Below are positions 8,370-17,226 of a stretch of DNA of 64,000 nt, piece by piece. Within the stretch, counting starts at the first letter, position 1. Each line of letters opens with the position of its first letter. The notes below the pieces were generated by a model, which was not told where the DNA came from, did no database searches, and was given only the letters and a program-made list of their open reading frames with translations. Position numbers and translations under genes: made by a program. Origin of the DNA: Prevotella sp. (lineage in GTDB: Bacteria; Bacteroidota; Bacteroidia; Bacteroidales; Dysgonomonadaceae); assembly GCA_031285905.1 (NCBI GenBank), contig JAITVH010000139.1, forward strand, positions 38,707 to 102,706. Direction: 5' to 3'.

Positions 8370-9643
8370 TCTTTCAAGCGTAATGTTACAGCATTTTTAT
8401 GAGCAAACAATTCTTCATTTTCTGCCATTATTTCTATTGCAGTACCCAGATTTTGAATACCTTCTTTCGTAATCTCCTGAAAGGTTATCTTTTTGATAAA
8501 GCTATCTAAATTCACCCCACTATATGCTGTTGCATAACCATTAGTAGGTAGTGTATGATTCGTTCCGGAAGCATAATCACCTGCGCTCTCGGGTGTGTAA
8601 TGTCCGAGAAAAACCGAGCCGGCATTAATTATCTTATTTGCAATATCCAGATAATTAGTAGTCTCTATAATAAGGTGTTCGGGTGCATATTGATTTGTTA
8701 TATCAATTATTTCCTGATCATCTTTCAATAGAATAAGTCTGCTATTTGCCAATGCTTTTTCGGCAATCTCCTGTCGGGGCAAAGCTTTTAGTTGTGTATC
8801 AATTTGTGCCACCACTTCCGAAATAAGCTTTTCATTAGTGGTAGTCAATATAACCTGGCTATCGGCTCCATGTTCTGCCTGAGAAAGAAGATCGGCAGCT
8901 ATGAAAGCGGCATTTGCAGTTTCATCAGCTATCACCTGAACTTCAGACGGGCCGGCAGGCATATCGATAGCTACATCTCTGAGGCTTACTAATTGTTTGG
9001 CTGCCATTACATATTGGTTACCCGGGCCGAATATCTTATATACTTTTGGTATCGTTTCTGTTCCGTATGCCATTGCACCAATCGCCTGTATTCCTCCCGC
9101 TTTAAATATTTTACTTACTCCGGCTTCTTTTGCCGCGAAAAGTATAGCAGGATGAATTTTTCCTTCCTTATTCGGAGGTGAACAAAGTACTATCTCACTA
9201 CATCCTGCAATTGCGGCAGGAATGGCGAGCATCAATACAGTAGAAAACAGGGGAGCTGTTCCTCCGGGGATATATAGTCCAACCTTCTCGATTGCCACTG
9301 CTTTTTGCCAACAGGTAACCCCTTTAGTCGTTTCAATTTTCTTAGTTTCAAATATCTGACTTTTATGAAAAGTTTCAATATTCTGCTTAGCAACACGGAT
9401 GGCCGACTTTAAATCTTCAGAGACTAAATTTTCAGCTTCATTTATTTCTTCTTGTGTAACTACCAGAGATGCAAGTTTTACCTTGTCAAATTTTTCCCCA
9501 TATTCAACAACCGCCTGATCTCCCCGATTTCTAATATCAGATAAGACGTTGTTTACTGTCTCATTCAGGGAAGATGTATCGATAACAGGCCGGGCTAAGA
9601 TTTTTCCCCATTCGGAACGTTGCGGATATTTTATTATTTGCAT
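8366..9643 (-). CDS. hisD: Histidinol dehydrogenase
   Basis: Catalyses the last two NAD-dependent oxidations, histidinol to histidine, using a zinc ion. The 425-residue protein shows [64 protein letters not shown], the zinc/catalytic region [18 protein letters not shown] and [20 protein letters not shown], all typical of HisD. It lies 6 bases after a GNAT gene and overlaps the next GNAT gene by four bases. Confidence 0.97.
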   Translation of the reverse strand: MQIIKYPQRSEWGKILARPVIDTSSLNETVNNVLSDIRNRGDQAVVEYGEKFDKVKLASLVVTQEEINEAENLVSEDLKSAIRVAKQNIETFHKSQIFETKKIETTKGVTCWQKAVAIEKVGLYIPGGTAPLFSTVLMLAIPAAIAGCSEIVLCSPPNKEGKIHPAILFAAKEAGVSKIFKAGGIQAIGAMAYGTETIPKVYKIFGPGNQYVMAAKQLVSLRDVAIDMPAGPSEVQVIADETANAAFIAADLLSQAEHGADSQVILTTTNEKLISEVVAQIDTQLKALPRQEIAEKALANSRLILLKDDQEIIDITNQYAPEHLIIETTNYLDIANKIINAGSVFLGHYTPESAGDYASGTNHTLPTNGYATAYSGVNLDSFIKKITFQEITKEGIQNLGTAIEIMAENEELFAHKNAVTLRLKE

Positions 9644-9649
9644 AATCTA

Positions 9650-10177
9650 CTATTTATCATATTCTCTCTTGAGCAGGCTGTAAACCGTAATATCAGTATA
9701 AACTCCATCGACAAGAAGTTCCCCATCCCTTTCAATTCCTTCAAATTGAAATCCCAGTTTTTCAGGAATTCGTTTACTCTTATTATTGTCTACAGCGACC
9801 TTAATCTGTATGCGGTTTATATCCATTTCATTGAAGGCATAGTCCACCAGTTTCTGTACTGATTGGATCATTATCTCTTTGCCCTGTACATATTGGGATA
9901 ACCAGTATCCTATTTCAGTCTTTTTATTTGTGGTATCGGTATCTTTAAAACCAACCAATCCTACAAACTCATCTTTATAATAAATTGTAAATTGCTGATC
10001 TTCTGTTTGCAGAACATGGTTCACGAAACTGGCTGTATCCTCTTCTTCATGGGTAGAGTCTACAAACGGTAACCATTCCCGCAAATATTCCCTTTCACTA
10101 TTCAGAGTGTTGAAGATCTTGAAAATATCGTCAACGGATAAAGGGTATAAAACTATATCGTCTGAAACCTGTATCAT
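9650..10177 (-). CDS. GNAT acetyltransferase, RimJ/RimL-like
   Basis: 175 residues resembling the ribosomal-protein-serine acetyltransferase group: LREWLPFVDSTHEEEDT at the N-terminus, KTEIGYWLSQYVQGKEIMIQSV (acetyl-CoA loop) and NRIQIKVAVDNNKSKRIPEKLGFQFEGIERD. The substrate may be an N-terminal amino group or another amine; this cannot be told from sequence. Its ATG overlaps the TGA of hisG (ATGA at 10174-10177), so it is translated with hisG. Two unrelated GNAT genes flanking hisD is unusual for a his operon. Confidence 0.85.
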   Translation of the reverse strand: MIQVSDDIVLYPLSVDDIFKIFNTLNSEREYLREWLPFVDSTHEEEDTASFVNHVLQTEDQQFTIYYKDEFVGLVGFKDTDTTNKKTEIGYWLSQYVQGKEIMIQSVQKLVDYAFNEMDINRIQIKVAVDNNKSKRIPEKLGFQFEGIERDGELLVDGVYTDITVYSLLKREYDK

Positions 10178-11028
10178 AATATCATTTTTTCTATCGGTAG
10201 CACAATAATTCCTTCTGCACCAAGAGCTTTCAGTTTACTAATCACTTCCCAAAAACGTTTATCATCGACAACCGATTGCACCGAACACCACCCTGTTGTT
10301 GCCAATGGTGTTACTGTCGGGCTACGCATTCCGGGAAGGATGTCGATAATTTCATCAATTTTGTCATGGGGTGCATTCAATAGTACATATTTTTTATCAA
10401 TAGCTGTCTGAACCGCTTCGATACGGAATATCAGTTCATTTAGTATATCTTTTTTCTCTTGAGATAAGTTTTTGTTAGCTATCAGCAATGCTTCAGATTG
10501 CATCACAATTTCCACTTCTTTCAGACGGTTGCTCACAAGCGTACCCCCAGAACTTACAATATCAAAGATGGCATCTGCTAGTCCGATACTAGGAGATATT
10601 TCGACAGAGCCGCTGATAATATGTATCTCTGAATTTATTCCTTGTTCATCCAGATACTTATTGAGGATGTGAGGATAAGAAGTCGCAATCTTTTTGCCTT
10701 CAAACCATTTTACACTTTCATACGCTTCATCTTTGGGAATGGCCAATGACAAACGGCATTTGCTAAAGCCAAGGCGCTTGATAATATCGGCAGCCTCATT
10801 CTTTTCCACAAATTCATTTTCGCCTACAACACCCACATCTGCAACACCTGTGGCAACTGCCTGTGGAATATCATCATCACGAAGAAAAAGGATTTCTACG
10901 GGAAAACCTTTGGCAGGGATAAGTAGCGTTCTTTTAATATTATTAAGCTTTATACCTGCCTCTTTCAGAAGCTCCATCGTCTCTTCAAATAAACGTCCTT
11001 TGGACTGAACTGCGATTCTTAAAACCAT
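10174..11028 (-). CDS. hisG: ATP phosphoribosyltransferase, long form
   Basis: Catalyses the first committed step of histidine synthesis, joining ATP and PRPP. I place the start at ATG 11026-11028, giving 284 residues beginning MVLRIAVQSKGRLFEET; the further 12 upstream codons are not conserved-looking and lie in the leader. Landmarks are GVADVGVVGENEFVE, LGFSKCRLSLAIP, KKIATSYPHIL and the PRPP loop DAIFDIVSSGGTLVSN. The C-terminal ~75 residues (ATTGWCSVQSVVDDKRFW, GAEGIIVLPIEKM) form the regulatory domain of HisG-long, which allows feedback inhibition by histidine without HisZ. It is preceded by an attenuator with a His-rich leader peptide. Confidence 0.96.
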   Translation of the reverse strand: MVLRIAVQSKGRLFEETMELLKEAGIKLNNIKRTLLIPAKGFPVEILFLRDDDIPQAVATGVADVGVVGENEFVEKNEAADIIKRLGFSKCRLSLAIPKDEAYESVKWFEGKKIATSYPHILNKYLDEQGINSEIHIISGSVEISPSIGLADAIFDIVSSGGTLVSNRLKEVEIVMQSEALLIANKNLSQEKKDILNELIFRIEAVQTAIDKKYVLLNAPHDKIDEIIDILPGMRSPTVTPLATTGWCSVQSVVDDKRFWEVISKLKALGAEGIIVLPIEKMIL

Positions 11029-11062
11029 CTTATATGTATTATTTATATTAATTCCTTTAAAC

Positions 11063-11096
11063 AAAAAGAGCTTACCCGATCAGGTAAGCTCTTTTT
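11063..11096 (-). terminator. his attenuator terminator
   Basis: AAAAAGAGCTTACC (minus, 11083-11096) and GGTAAGCTCTTTTT (minus, 11063-11076) form a perfect 14-bp stem with a 6-base loop and a terminal U-run, 35 bases upstream of the hisG start. The first arm can instead be taken up by an upstream hairpin: GGTAAG (minus, 11131-11136, overlapping the leader-peptide stop) pairs with CTTACC, stacked on ATATCTT (11120-11126) with AAGATAT (11097-11103). This is the terminator/antiterminator switch of classical attenuation. Confidence 0.85.
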
Positions 11097-11136
11097 ATAT
11101 CTTTTGTCAACATCATACCAAGATATGTTACTTACC

Positions 11137-11181
11137 TTATGGAAGTAATAACAAATGGTTATGATGATGTTTATTGTTCAT
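11137..11181 (-). CDS. hisL: his operon leader peptide
   Basis: A 14-codon frame, ATG at 11179-11181 to TAA at 11137-11139, encodes MNNKHHHNHLLLLP. Four of its residues are His, three in a row. It lies between a good promoter and the attenuator hairpin of hisG, as expected of a his leader peptide: ribosome stalling at the CAT codons when charged tRNA-His is scarce would favour the antiterminator. The His-codon segment (AACATCATCATAACC) can pair with GGTATGATGTT (minus, 11109-11119), which lies in the antiterminator loop, giving the third alternative stem. The peptide itself is not expected to have another function. Confidence 0.85.
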   Translation of the reverse strand: MNNKHHHNHLLLLP

Positions 11182-11202
11182 AATTGTTCTTTAATCCGGA
11201 AA

Positions 11203-11233
11203 CAAAAATACGTACATTTTATATATCTGCAAA
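11203..11233 (-). promoter_or_regulatory. his operon promoter
   Basis: On the minus strand TTTG (11230-11233) and TATTTTTG (11203-11210) match the Bacteroidetes -33 and -7 elements (TTTG, TAnnTTTG) with a 19-base spacer. Transcription would start about 15 bases before the leader-peptide ATG. Confidence 0.75.
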
Positions 11234-11253
11234 CTTTTTACAAACTTTTTCTG

Positions 11254-11766
11254 CTATTGTCTGCGATTTTGCCTTTGACGATCCGGTTGTCCCTGATCCT
11301 TTCTTTCCTGATGCTTTTTGAGCATTTCCTCTTTAAACTTCAGGTCTGCGCTTCTGTATTTCTCTATCTTTTGAGCCGGCAAAACTTCTGCAAATTTCTT
11401 GAAATACTCTATTTGTAAATCGGCTTCCTTTTTATTGGCTTCCAGGTTCAAATCGGTCATTTTCTTGTAATCTGCCTCCGTTTTGTTTTCTTTACGCTTT
11501 ATCTCCCAAGTCTTATGGCGGGTATCACGGTTTACTTCAAACTTTTTCTCCATAAATTCAAACTCGAGCGGCAGAAAAGCTTTTGCTTCAGCATCAGTAA
11601 GATTCAACTCCTTTATCAGAAAATCACCTTTTTCTTTTCTCATAGCTTCCATATCGAAACCTCCTCTTTCGGGGTTTCCCTGTCTGCCATTCGGCCTATT
11701 TTGAGCATCCACAGAAAACGACACACATACTAAAAAGATTAATATGAGGATGTTTTTGAATTTCAT
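11254..11766 (-). CDS. Small exported Spy/CpxP-like protein of an ECF operon
   Basis: 170 residues with a signal peptide (MKFKNILILIFLVCVSFSVDAQ, cleavage after DAQ), an Arg/Gly-rich start, then a highly charged helical body including KELNLTDAEAKAFLPLEFEFMEKK, and a Gln/Arg-rich tail. The layout (LTxxEAxxFLPL and long charged helices) resembles the periplasmic LTxxQ/Spy-type proteins often placed after ECF sigma factors in Bacteroidetes; the assignment is by pattern, not certain. It is the last gene of the TPR-sigma-anti-sigma run and would be a downstream envelope-stress output. Confidence 0.6.
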   Translation of the reverse strand: MKFKNILILIFLVCVSFSVDAQNRPNGRQGNPERGGFDMEAMRKEKGDFLIKELNLTDAEAKAFLPLEFEFMEKKFEVNRDTRHKTWEIKRKENKTEADYKKMTDLNLEANKKEADLQIEYFKKFAEVLPAQKIEKYRSADLKFKEEMLKKHQERKDQGQPDRQRQNRRQ

Positions 11767-11789
11767 ATTACACTATACTTTAGATTAAT

Positions 11790-12149
11790 TTAATTACTAT
11801 TGTCACTATATAACATCTCCATGTACTTAGCATTAGACACCTCGTCTTCCAGAAACAGGTAATAATCATCCTCCAATGAGGAAGCTGTCATTGCCGATTC
11901 TGTCTGATCTATCGCTGTTAACGGATCGGATGAAGTATCCTGCTGCCTTAATATACCTGTCATGAAGAGTATTCCGCAGAATGCTGCAGCTATAGCAGTC
12001 CATGGAACAATCTTCTTCCATAATGGGACAATCTTCACTTCTTGTATTTCTTCTTTAGGAAGCTTGCTCATTATCTCAGCGTTAAGATTCTCGAAATAAT
12101 TTTCGGGAACCTTGAACGGATTCTTGTTTTTATCAAATTTATCCAACAT
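11790..12149 (-). CDS. Single-pass membrane protein, putative anti-sigma factor
   Basis: 119 residues. A short cytoplasmic part begins with NPFKVPENYFENLNAEIMSKL, a segment typical of small Bacteroidetes proteins encoded after ECF sigma factors, followed by one membrane helix (IVPWTAIAAAFCGILFMTGIL, about residues 47-67) and an acidic extracytoplasmic tail. Its place 56 bases after the sigma gene suggests that it holds the sigma factor at the membrane. No zinc-binding anti-sigma motif is visible, so the role is inferred. Confidence 0.6.
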   Translation of the reverse strand: MLDKFDKNKNPFKVPENYFENLNAEIMSKLPKEEIQEVKIVPLWKKIVPWTAIAAAFCGILFMTGILRQQDTSSDPLTAIDQTESAMTASSLEDDYYLFLEDEVSNAKYMEMLYSDNSN

Positions 12150-12205
12150 AACTACTTCTTTTAAAACTCTATCTGTAAATATAGACTAAAAAAATGTGAT
12201 TTGGT

Positions 12206-12757
12206 TTAATCCCTAGCAGATAAAAAATCTTCTATCTTTTTTACTGCGTGATGGTAAGAGGCTTTGAGCGCTCCCACAGAAGTTTCGAGGATTTCGGAAA
12301 TATCCTCATATTTCATTTCATCGAAATACCTCATATTGAATACAATACGCTGTTTTTCGGGTAGGATAAGCACTGCTTTTTGCAGTAATAACTGAGCCTC
12401 ATCCCCATCGAAATATTCATCACTTTCGAGCCGCGAAACCAGAAATGTATCGGCATCGTCAATGGATATATTATTTTGTGTACGCTGCTTATTCAGAAAT
12501 GTTATTGATTCATTTACTGCAATGCGGTACAACCATGTGGAAAGCTTGGAGTCGCCTCTGAAACTGTCTATACTCGTCCATACTTTAATAAACGTATTTT
12601 GAAGAACATCGTTCGCATCATCATGAGTCAGTACGATTTTACGTATCTGCCAGTATAATGGTTCACTATATTCTTTCACAATATCAGAAAAAGCCTCATT
12701 TTTGGTATCAGGATTATGAAGCCTTTCTATTATATTATCTTCTGTCTCTTTCAACAC
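12206..12757 (-). CDS. ECF RNA polymerase sigma factor
   Basis: 183 residues with region 2 (EPLYWQIRKIVLTHDDANDVLQNTFIKVWTSIDSFRGDS, then KLSTWLYRIAVNESITFL) and region 4 (LPEKQRIVFNMRYFDEMKYEDISEIL, then ETSVGALKASYHHAVKKIEDFL). This is the usual two-domain layout of group 4 sigma-70 factors. It follows the TPR gene by 15 bases and precedes the putative anti-sigma gene, so the operon encodes a complete envelope-response circuit. Target promoters cannot be deduced from the window. Confidence 0.93.
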   Translation of the reverse strand: MLKETEDNIIERLHNPDTKNEAFSDIVKEYSEPLYWQIRKIVLTHDDANDVLQNTFIKVWTSIDSFRGDSKLSTWLYRIAVNESITFLNKQRTQNNISIDDADTFLVSRLESDEYFDGDEAQLLLQKAVLILPEKQRIVFNMRYFDEMKYEDISEILETSVGALKASYHHAVKKIEDFLSARD

Positions 12758-12772
12758 TTCATTTATTATTAA

Positions 12773-13840
12773 TTACTGAGCAGAATCAACATCTTCTTCT
12801 GTTCCAAGTTCAGACTCATCGTCCCAATAGGCATCCTCTTCTTCTAAAGACGGGCTCTGTCCATGTTCGAACCACTCGATAAAATGATCGACCTGAGTTT
12901 TGTTATTTTCCCACCACGAAAGCGATGCCGGAAAATATGAAACACTCACATAACGGCAATAAGTTTCGAAATGCCCTGAACCTAATATCTCCTCATAGGT
13001 TGGAACGAAAAAATACCATAACAGTCCATTCAGTGAATCATTTTCCATCTGGGACATTGTATGAAAAATAGCTTTGGAAGCTTCTTCAAAAAAGGTATAT
13101 TTCGATATATCATCGGTAGCTCCGGTTTTCTTTGTCTGTATCAAATCATAGATACGCTTACGGTCAACCCCTTCTTCCGGGTTCAATTTTTCAGACCCAG
13201 CATCTACTTTAGTATTTATCAGATCAAACATTTCACCAAAGGCTTCTTTTGCTCTTTCCGTGTTTGGTTCGAGCAAGAGAAAAAAGTGAAAAGCATAAAA
13301 GCTTTGTACCCAGCGTTCCATATCGTTGAGGGCATAGGCATAAAGCAGAAATGCGCTGGAATGCGTAGCGTCTATCTCAATTGCTTTGCGCAAATGCTGA
13401 ATAGCCATTTTATTGTCTTTGTTGTTGAAATAGCATAATCCGAGGTTAAAGTGTAACAGATACTGCCCACCACATTTATCCAGGGCTTCATTCAATAGCC
13501 TGATAGCATCCGGCATCTTTCTTTGACTAGCTAAAGCTGTACTCTTCACAATATATGCATCCATCAAAAGCGCCTGAAAATTAGAGGAAATGATTCTTTC
13601 GCTGTATCTGATAGCTTTATCGTAATCTTTGAGATGGAGATACGACAATGACATCTCATACATGGCCGACATAGAAGACGGGTTTACCTTCAAGGCTTCC
13701 TCATATAATGTAATCGCGTCTTTATATTTACCTCTGTCATGCAATGTTACCCCTTGTTTGATCAGTTTTTCGGAAGAGGGTTGTGCATATATTGTTAAAG
13801 TTGTGAATAAAAAAAACAGTATAGTCAAGACTTTTCTCAT
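12773..13840 (-). CDS. Exported TPR-repeat protein
   Basis: 355 residues: a signal peptide (MRKVLTILFFLFTTLTIYAQ), then about five tetratricopeptide repeats between residues 20 and 190 (GKYKDAITLYEEALKVNPSS, KDYDKAIRYSERII, NKMAIQHLRKAIEIDATHSS and others), and an acidic C-terminus. TPRs mediate protein contacts; here they would act in the periplasm. It is the first gene of the ECF sigma operon, with a TACTTTTG promoter element (minus, 13863-13870) only about 20 bases before its start. Partner unknown. Confidence 0.8.
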   Translation of the reverse strand: MRKVLTILFFLFTTLTIYAQPSSEKLIKQGVTLHDRGKYKDAITLYEEALKVNPSSMSAMYEMSLSYLHLKDYDKAIRYSERIISSNFQALLMDAYIVKSTALASQRKMPDAIRLLNEALDKCGGQYLLHFNLGLCYFNNKDNKMAIQHLRKAIEIDATHSSAFLLYAYALNDMERWVQSFYAFHFFLLLEPNTERAKEAFGEMFDLINTKVDAGSEKLNPEEGVDRKRIYDLIQTKKTGATDDISKYTFFEEASKAIFHTMSQMENDSLNGLLWYFFVPTYEEILGSGHFETYCRYVSVSYFPASLSWWENNKTQVDHFIEWFEHGQSPSLEEEDAYWDDESELGTEEDVDSAQ

Positions 13841-13973
13841 GCAAATTATAGTTTTTGAAATACAAAAGTAAGAAAATCCTTTAAGATTAGACTTCTTCCC
13901 GAGATTCTTAGACTTTTTTTACTATAGAAAGGTTTAAAATTATAGAGGAAGAAGAAACAATATCTGTTTCTGT

Positions 13974-14034
13974 TGTAAGGGCAAATTATCATCCGCCCGC
14001 TGATTATTCGGGCGAAAGATATTTCGCCCCTACA
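13974..14034. repeat. Palindromic intergenic repeat, copy 1
   Basis: Begins TGTAAGGGC and ends GCCCCTACA, with inner GCCCG/CGGGC arms; a diverged member of the ~61-base family also found at 27157, 27839 and 28776. It is a long imperfect hairpin. Confidence 0.7.
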
Positions 14035-14156
14035 GTTTCTCCCAATAAAAATAATAGTATGTATTAAATTTAGGAATCATACTCCTCTTTAAATAAAAAG
14101 CATCTATATGAAATAGTATTTCCAGATAACTGATATGCAGCTATTGATTATTTTTA

Positions 14157-14164
14157 TACTTTTG
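14157..14164 (+). promoter_or_regulatory. Candidate -7 element for aconitase
   Basis: TACTTTTG matches TAnnTTTG, 44 bases before the aconitase ATG. No clear TTTG is seen at -33. The citrate synthase gene has the identical octamer at 18938-18945. Confidence 0.5.
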
Positions 14165-14208
14165 TTAGGTTTGGAGATCATTTAACTAAAAAAATCCTCT
14201 GTATAGAT

Positions 14209-16473
14209 ATGAAAAGTAAAACGTTTGACATTGATATAATCTGTAAATTTTACGAATCTTTCCCTAATAGAGTAGATGCTGCTAAAAAGAATCTTAACCG
14301 TCCGCTAACTCTTAGCGAAAAGATATTGTATGCGCATCTTTCCGAAGGTGAAACATTAAAGGACTTTGAACGGGCAACAGATTATGTCAACTTTTCACCC
14401 GACAGGGTAGCCATGCAGGATGCGACTGCCCAGATGGCACTTCTGCAATTGATGAATTCAGGGAGGACAAGCGTAGCTGTTCCTTCTACTGTACATTGCG
14501 ACCATCTGATACAAGCATATAAATCAGCAAAAGAGGATTTGCATACAGCCGAGATTACAAACAGAGAGGTATATGATTTCTTAAGCGCAGTATCTAATAA
14601 ATATGGTATCGGCTTCTGGAAACCCGGAGCAGGAATTATTCATCAGGTAGTACTGGAAAACTACGCTTTCCCCGGAGGAATGATGATCGGCACAGACTCG
14701 CATACCCCCAATGCCGGAGGACTGGGAATGATAGCCATAGGTGTGGGAGGTGCCGATGCTGTGGATGTGATGGCGGGAATGCCATGGGAACTGAAAATGC
14801 CCAAACTGATAGGAGTAAAGCTGACGGGGAAATTATCGGGCTGGGCTTCACCTAAAGATGTAATACTAAAACTAGCCGGAATACTGACTGTAAAAGGCGG
14901 AACAAACTCGATTATAGAATACTTTGGTGATGGAACGGCTTCCCTTTCTGCCACCGGAAAAGCGACTATCTGTAATATGGGAGCGGAAGTGGGTGCAACT
15001 ACTTCTATCTTCCCTTACGATGCCGCCATGGCTCGTTATTTGCTCCATACGGAACGAAAAGCCATTTCGAAAGCAGCCAATCAGATCAAAGACGATTTAC
15101 GAGCTGATGAAGATGTAGAAAAAAATCCAGAGAAATATTTTGATAAAGTAATTGAAATTAACCTGTCGGAACTTGAGCCTTATGTAAACGGGCCTTTCAC
15201 CCCTGATGCTGCCCACCCACTTTCTCAATTTGCAAAAGCAGTGAAAGAAAACGGTTATCCACAGGCGATGGAAGTAGGCCTTATCGGTTCATGTACCAAT
15301 TCATCTTACGAAGACCTGTCTCGTGCCGTCTCTATAGTAAAAGACGCGAAAGATAAAAACATTAAGGTAAAAGCACAGTTTATAATCAATCCCGGATCGG
15401 AGCTAGTCCGCTATACAGCCGAAAGAGATGGAATACTCCCTATATTTGAAGAAGCGGGAGCCACCGTTATGGCAAACGCATGCGGTCCATGCATAGGGCA
15501 ATGGAAACGGGAAAATGATAATCCAGACCGTCCGAATTCCATCGTTACATCATTCAACCGGAATTTTGCCAAACGGAACGATGGAAACCCAAATACTCAC
15601 GCATTTGTAACATCTCCCGAAATTGTTGCAGCACTTAGTATAGCCGGAGATCTCTGTTTCAATCCAATGACAGATACGTTGATAAACGAGAAAGGTGAAA
15701 AGGTAAAACTGAAAGAGCCTGAAGGATACGAAATGCCGCCAAATGGTTATGAGATGAAAGAATCCGGTTATCAGGAACCTATGGCAGACGGATCGCAAAT
15801 CGAAATAAAAATAGCGCCTGATTCCCAACGCCTGCAAGAATTAAAGCCATTTCCGGCATGGGACGGAAGAGATGTCATAGAACAGCCTCTATTGATAAAA
15901 GTGAAAGGAAAATGTACTACCGACCATATATCGATGGCAGGGCCTTGGTTACGTTTCAGGGGGCATCTGGATAATATATCCGATAATATGCTAATTGGCG
16001 CTGTAAATGCTTTCAATGATAAGACAAACAACGTTTTGGACTTCGAAACAGGAGAATATAGCGCTGTGCCTGCACTAGCCCGAAAGTTTAAAGCTCAGGG
16101 ATCAGGTTCTGTTGTAGTGGCAGAAGAAAATTACGGAGAAGGATCTTCCCGCGAGCATGCGGCAATGGAACCACGTCACCTGAACGTAAAAGCGATTATT
16201 GTAAAATCGTTTGCCCGAATACATGAGACAAACCTAAAAAAGCAGGGAATGCTGGCTTTGACTTTTATAGATAAAAGTGACTATGACAAAATTGAAGAAG
16301 AGGATAAGATAAGTATTTTGGGATTAACTGACTTTGAACCGGGTAAGAATCTGACTGTAACCCTCACGCACAAAGACGGATCGAAAGAATCGTTTGAAGT
16401 AGCCCATACTTATAATGAGACACAGATCGAATGGTTTAAGACGGGAAGCGCATTAAATTATATGAAGCGCTAA
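14209..16473 (+). CDS. acnA: Aconitate hydratase
   Basis: Interconverts citrate and isocitrate through a 4Fe-4S cluster. The 754-residue protein shows [40 protein letters not shown], the cluster cysteines in [10 protein letters not shown] and [13 protein letters not shown], and the swivel-domain segment [18 protein letters not shown] near the end. The length and motif order are close to mitochondrial-type aconitases. With citrate synthase 2.6 kb downstream it gives the oxidative entry to 2-oxoglutarate; isocitrate dehydrogenase is not in the window. The repeat tract at 16522-16729 follows it. Confidence 0.96.
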   Translation: MKSKTFDIDIICKFYESFPNRVDAAKKNLNRPLTLSEKILYAHLSEGETLKDFERATDYVNFSPDRVAMQDATAQMALLQLMNSGRTSVAVPSTVHCDHLIQAYKSAKEDLHTAEITNREVYDFLSAVSNKYGIGFWKPGAGIIHQVVLENYAFPGGMMIGTDSHTPNAGGLGMIAIGVGGADAVDVMAGMPWELKMPKLIGVKLTGKLSGWASPKDVILKLAGILTVKGGTNSIIEYFGDGTASLSATGKATICNMGAEVGATTSIFPYDAAMARYLLHTERKAISKAANQIKDDLRADEDVEKNPEKYFDKVIEINLSELEPYVNGPFTPDAAHPLSQFAKAVKENGYPQAMEVGLIGSCTNSSYEDLSRAVSIVKDAKDKNIKVKAQFIINPGSELVRYTAERDGILPIFEEAGATVMANACGPCIGQWKRENDNPDRPNSIVTSFNRNFAKRNDGNPNTHAFVTSPEIVAALSIAGDLCFNPMTDTLINEKGEKVKLKEPEGYEMPPNGYEMKESGYQEPMADGSQIEIKIAPDSQRLQELKPFPAWDGRDVIEQPLLIKVKGKCTTDHISMAGPWLRFRGHLDNISDNMLIGAVNAFNDKTNNVLDFETGEYSAVPALARKFKAQGSGSVVVAEENYGEGSSREHAAMEPRHLNVKAIIVKSFARIHETNLKKQGMLALTFIDKSDYDKIEEEDKISILGLTDFEPGKNLTVTLTHKDGSKESFEVAHTYNETQIEWFKTGSALNYMKR

Positions 16474-16521
16474 TAAAGAAATAAAAAGTTATTTATCTAT
16501 AGGTAAGTTCAGTTGAATTGA

Positions 16522-16614
16522 AAATCGGCGGAGCCAAAATTGAGAATGGAAAGTGGAAAATGCTCTTTGAAGAAATAGATGGAAAAGTGTAACCTTTGTT
16601 ACCTTTTAGTTAAA
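16522..16614 (+). repeat. TTACCTTTTAGTTAAA repeat, copy 1 (long form)
   Basis: Runs from AAATCGGCGGAGCCAAAA through AATGCTCTTTGAAGAAAT to a core ending TTACCTTTTAGTTAAA at 16589-16614. The same order recurs at 31707-31785. No coding potential is evident. Confidence 0.7.
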
Positions 16615-16700
16615 GGCTCCCTAACCCCCGGAGGGGGAATTGAGAAATAAGGGTATCATTTTTATATTCCTCCCCTTGGGGAGGCAAGGAGGGGCCGGTT
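16615..16700. repeat. GC-rich inverted-repeat spacer
   Basis: CCCCCGGAGGGGG is followed about 50 bases later by CCTCCCCTTGGGGAGG and GGAGGGG. The stretch is far richer in G+C than its surroundings and is made of nested short palindromes, like intergenic repeats seen in other Bacteroidetes genomes. Confidence 0.5.
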
Positions 16701-16703
16701 ACT

Positions 16704-16729
16704 GTCACCTTTGTTACCTTTTAGTTAAA
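16704..16729 (+). repeat. TTACCTTTTAGTTAAA repeat, copy 2
   Basis: A 26-base core ending in TTACCTTTTAGTTAAA, 12 bases before the ATG of the GNAT gene at 16742. Confidence 0.7.
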
Positions 16730-16741
16730 AAATAATATTAG

Positions 16742-17179
16742 ATGACTACAATACAATCAATAAAAGAAACTGATTTTGAAGAACTTGCCTCTGTTTTTCT
16801 TGAATTTGCCACTTTTCAGAATGTACCTGATAAAATGAAGAATTCGATAGAAAAAATGGTGAAGGAAAAGGAGCATATACATGGATTTGTAGCGCGGAAT
16901 GAGAATAATCAAATTGCCGGATATGCAACTTATTTCTTCGCCTATTATACTTGGGTAGGAAAGTCCTTGTATATGGATGATCTGTATGTAAGAGAAAAAT
17001 ACCGGGGTAAAGGATTAGGAACAGAGTTGATTAATAAAGTTATCGAACTGGCAAAAAAGGAGGAATGCAACAGACTTAGATGGCAGGTCTCGGAGTGGAA
17101 CCATCCGGCTATCAGATTTTATAAGAGTCTTGGCGCAAAGATTGATGATATTGAAAGAAACTGTGATTTGGCTTTCTAG
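16742..17179 (+). CDS. GNAT family N-acetyltransferase
   Basis: 145 residues of the GNAT fold. WVGKSLYMDDLYVREKYRGKG followed by LGTELINKVIEL contains the acetyl-CoA binding R-x-x-G-x-G, and WNHPAIRFYKSLGAK is the usual C-terminal signature of the SAT/diamine acetyltransferase-like subgroup (compare LYMDDLYV). A polyamine or amino-group acceptor is therefore possible but not shown. The start is an ATG placed 12 bases after repeat copy 2, and repeat copy 3 separates it from the DJ-1 gene downstream. Confidence 0.88.
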   Translation: MTTIQSIKETDFEELASVFLEFATFQNVPDKMKNSIEKMVKEKEHIHGFVARNENNQIAGYATYFFAYYTWVGKSLYMDDLYVREKYRGKGLGTELINKVIELAKKEECNRLRWQVSEWNHPAIRFYKSLGAKIDDIERNCDLAF

Positions 17180-17197
17180 ATGGATAGTATATAAAGT

Positions 17198-17223
17198 GTA
17201 ACCTTTGTCACCTTTTAGTTAAA
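17198..17223 (+). repeat. TTACCTTTTAGTTAAA repeat, copy 3
   Basis: A 26-base core (with CACC in place of TACC) ending CCTTTTAGTTAAA, 3 bases before the ATG of the DJ-1 gene, so it must form part of the translation-initiation region. Confidence 0.7.
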
Positions 17224-17226
17224 ATA

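Larger units (their letters stand above)
13841..14208. other. Divergent intergenic region with promoters and a palindromic repeat
   Basis: This 368-base gap between the leftward sigma operon and rightward aconitase has TACTTTTG on the minus strand (13863-13870), TACTTTTG on the plus strand (14157-14164), and one copy of the 61-base palindromic intergenic repeat (13974-14034). No gene is visible. Confidence 0.6.

Noticed and set aside
14661..14954. Open frame on the minus strand inside aconitase
   Set aside because: Shadow of a strongly coding plus-strand gene; composition is unlike a real protein. The same applies to most short frames opposite hisD, mmdA, malQ and rmlB.
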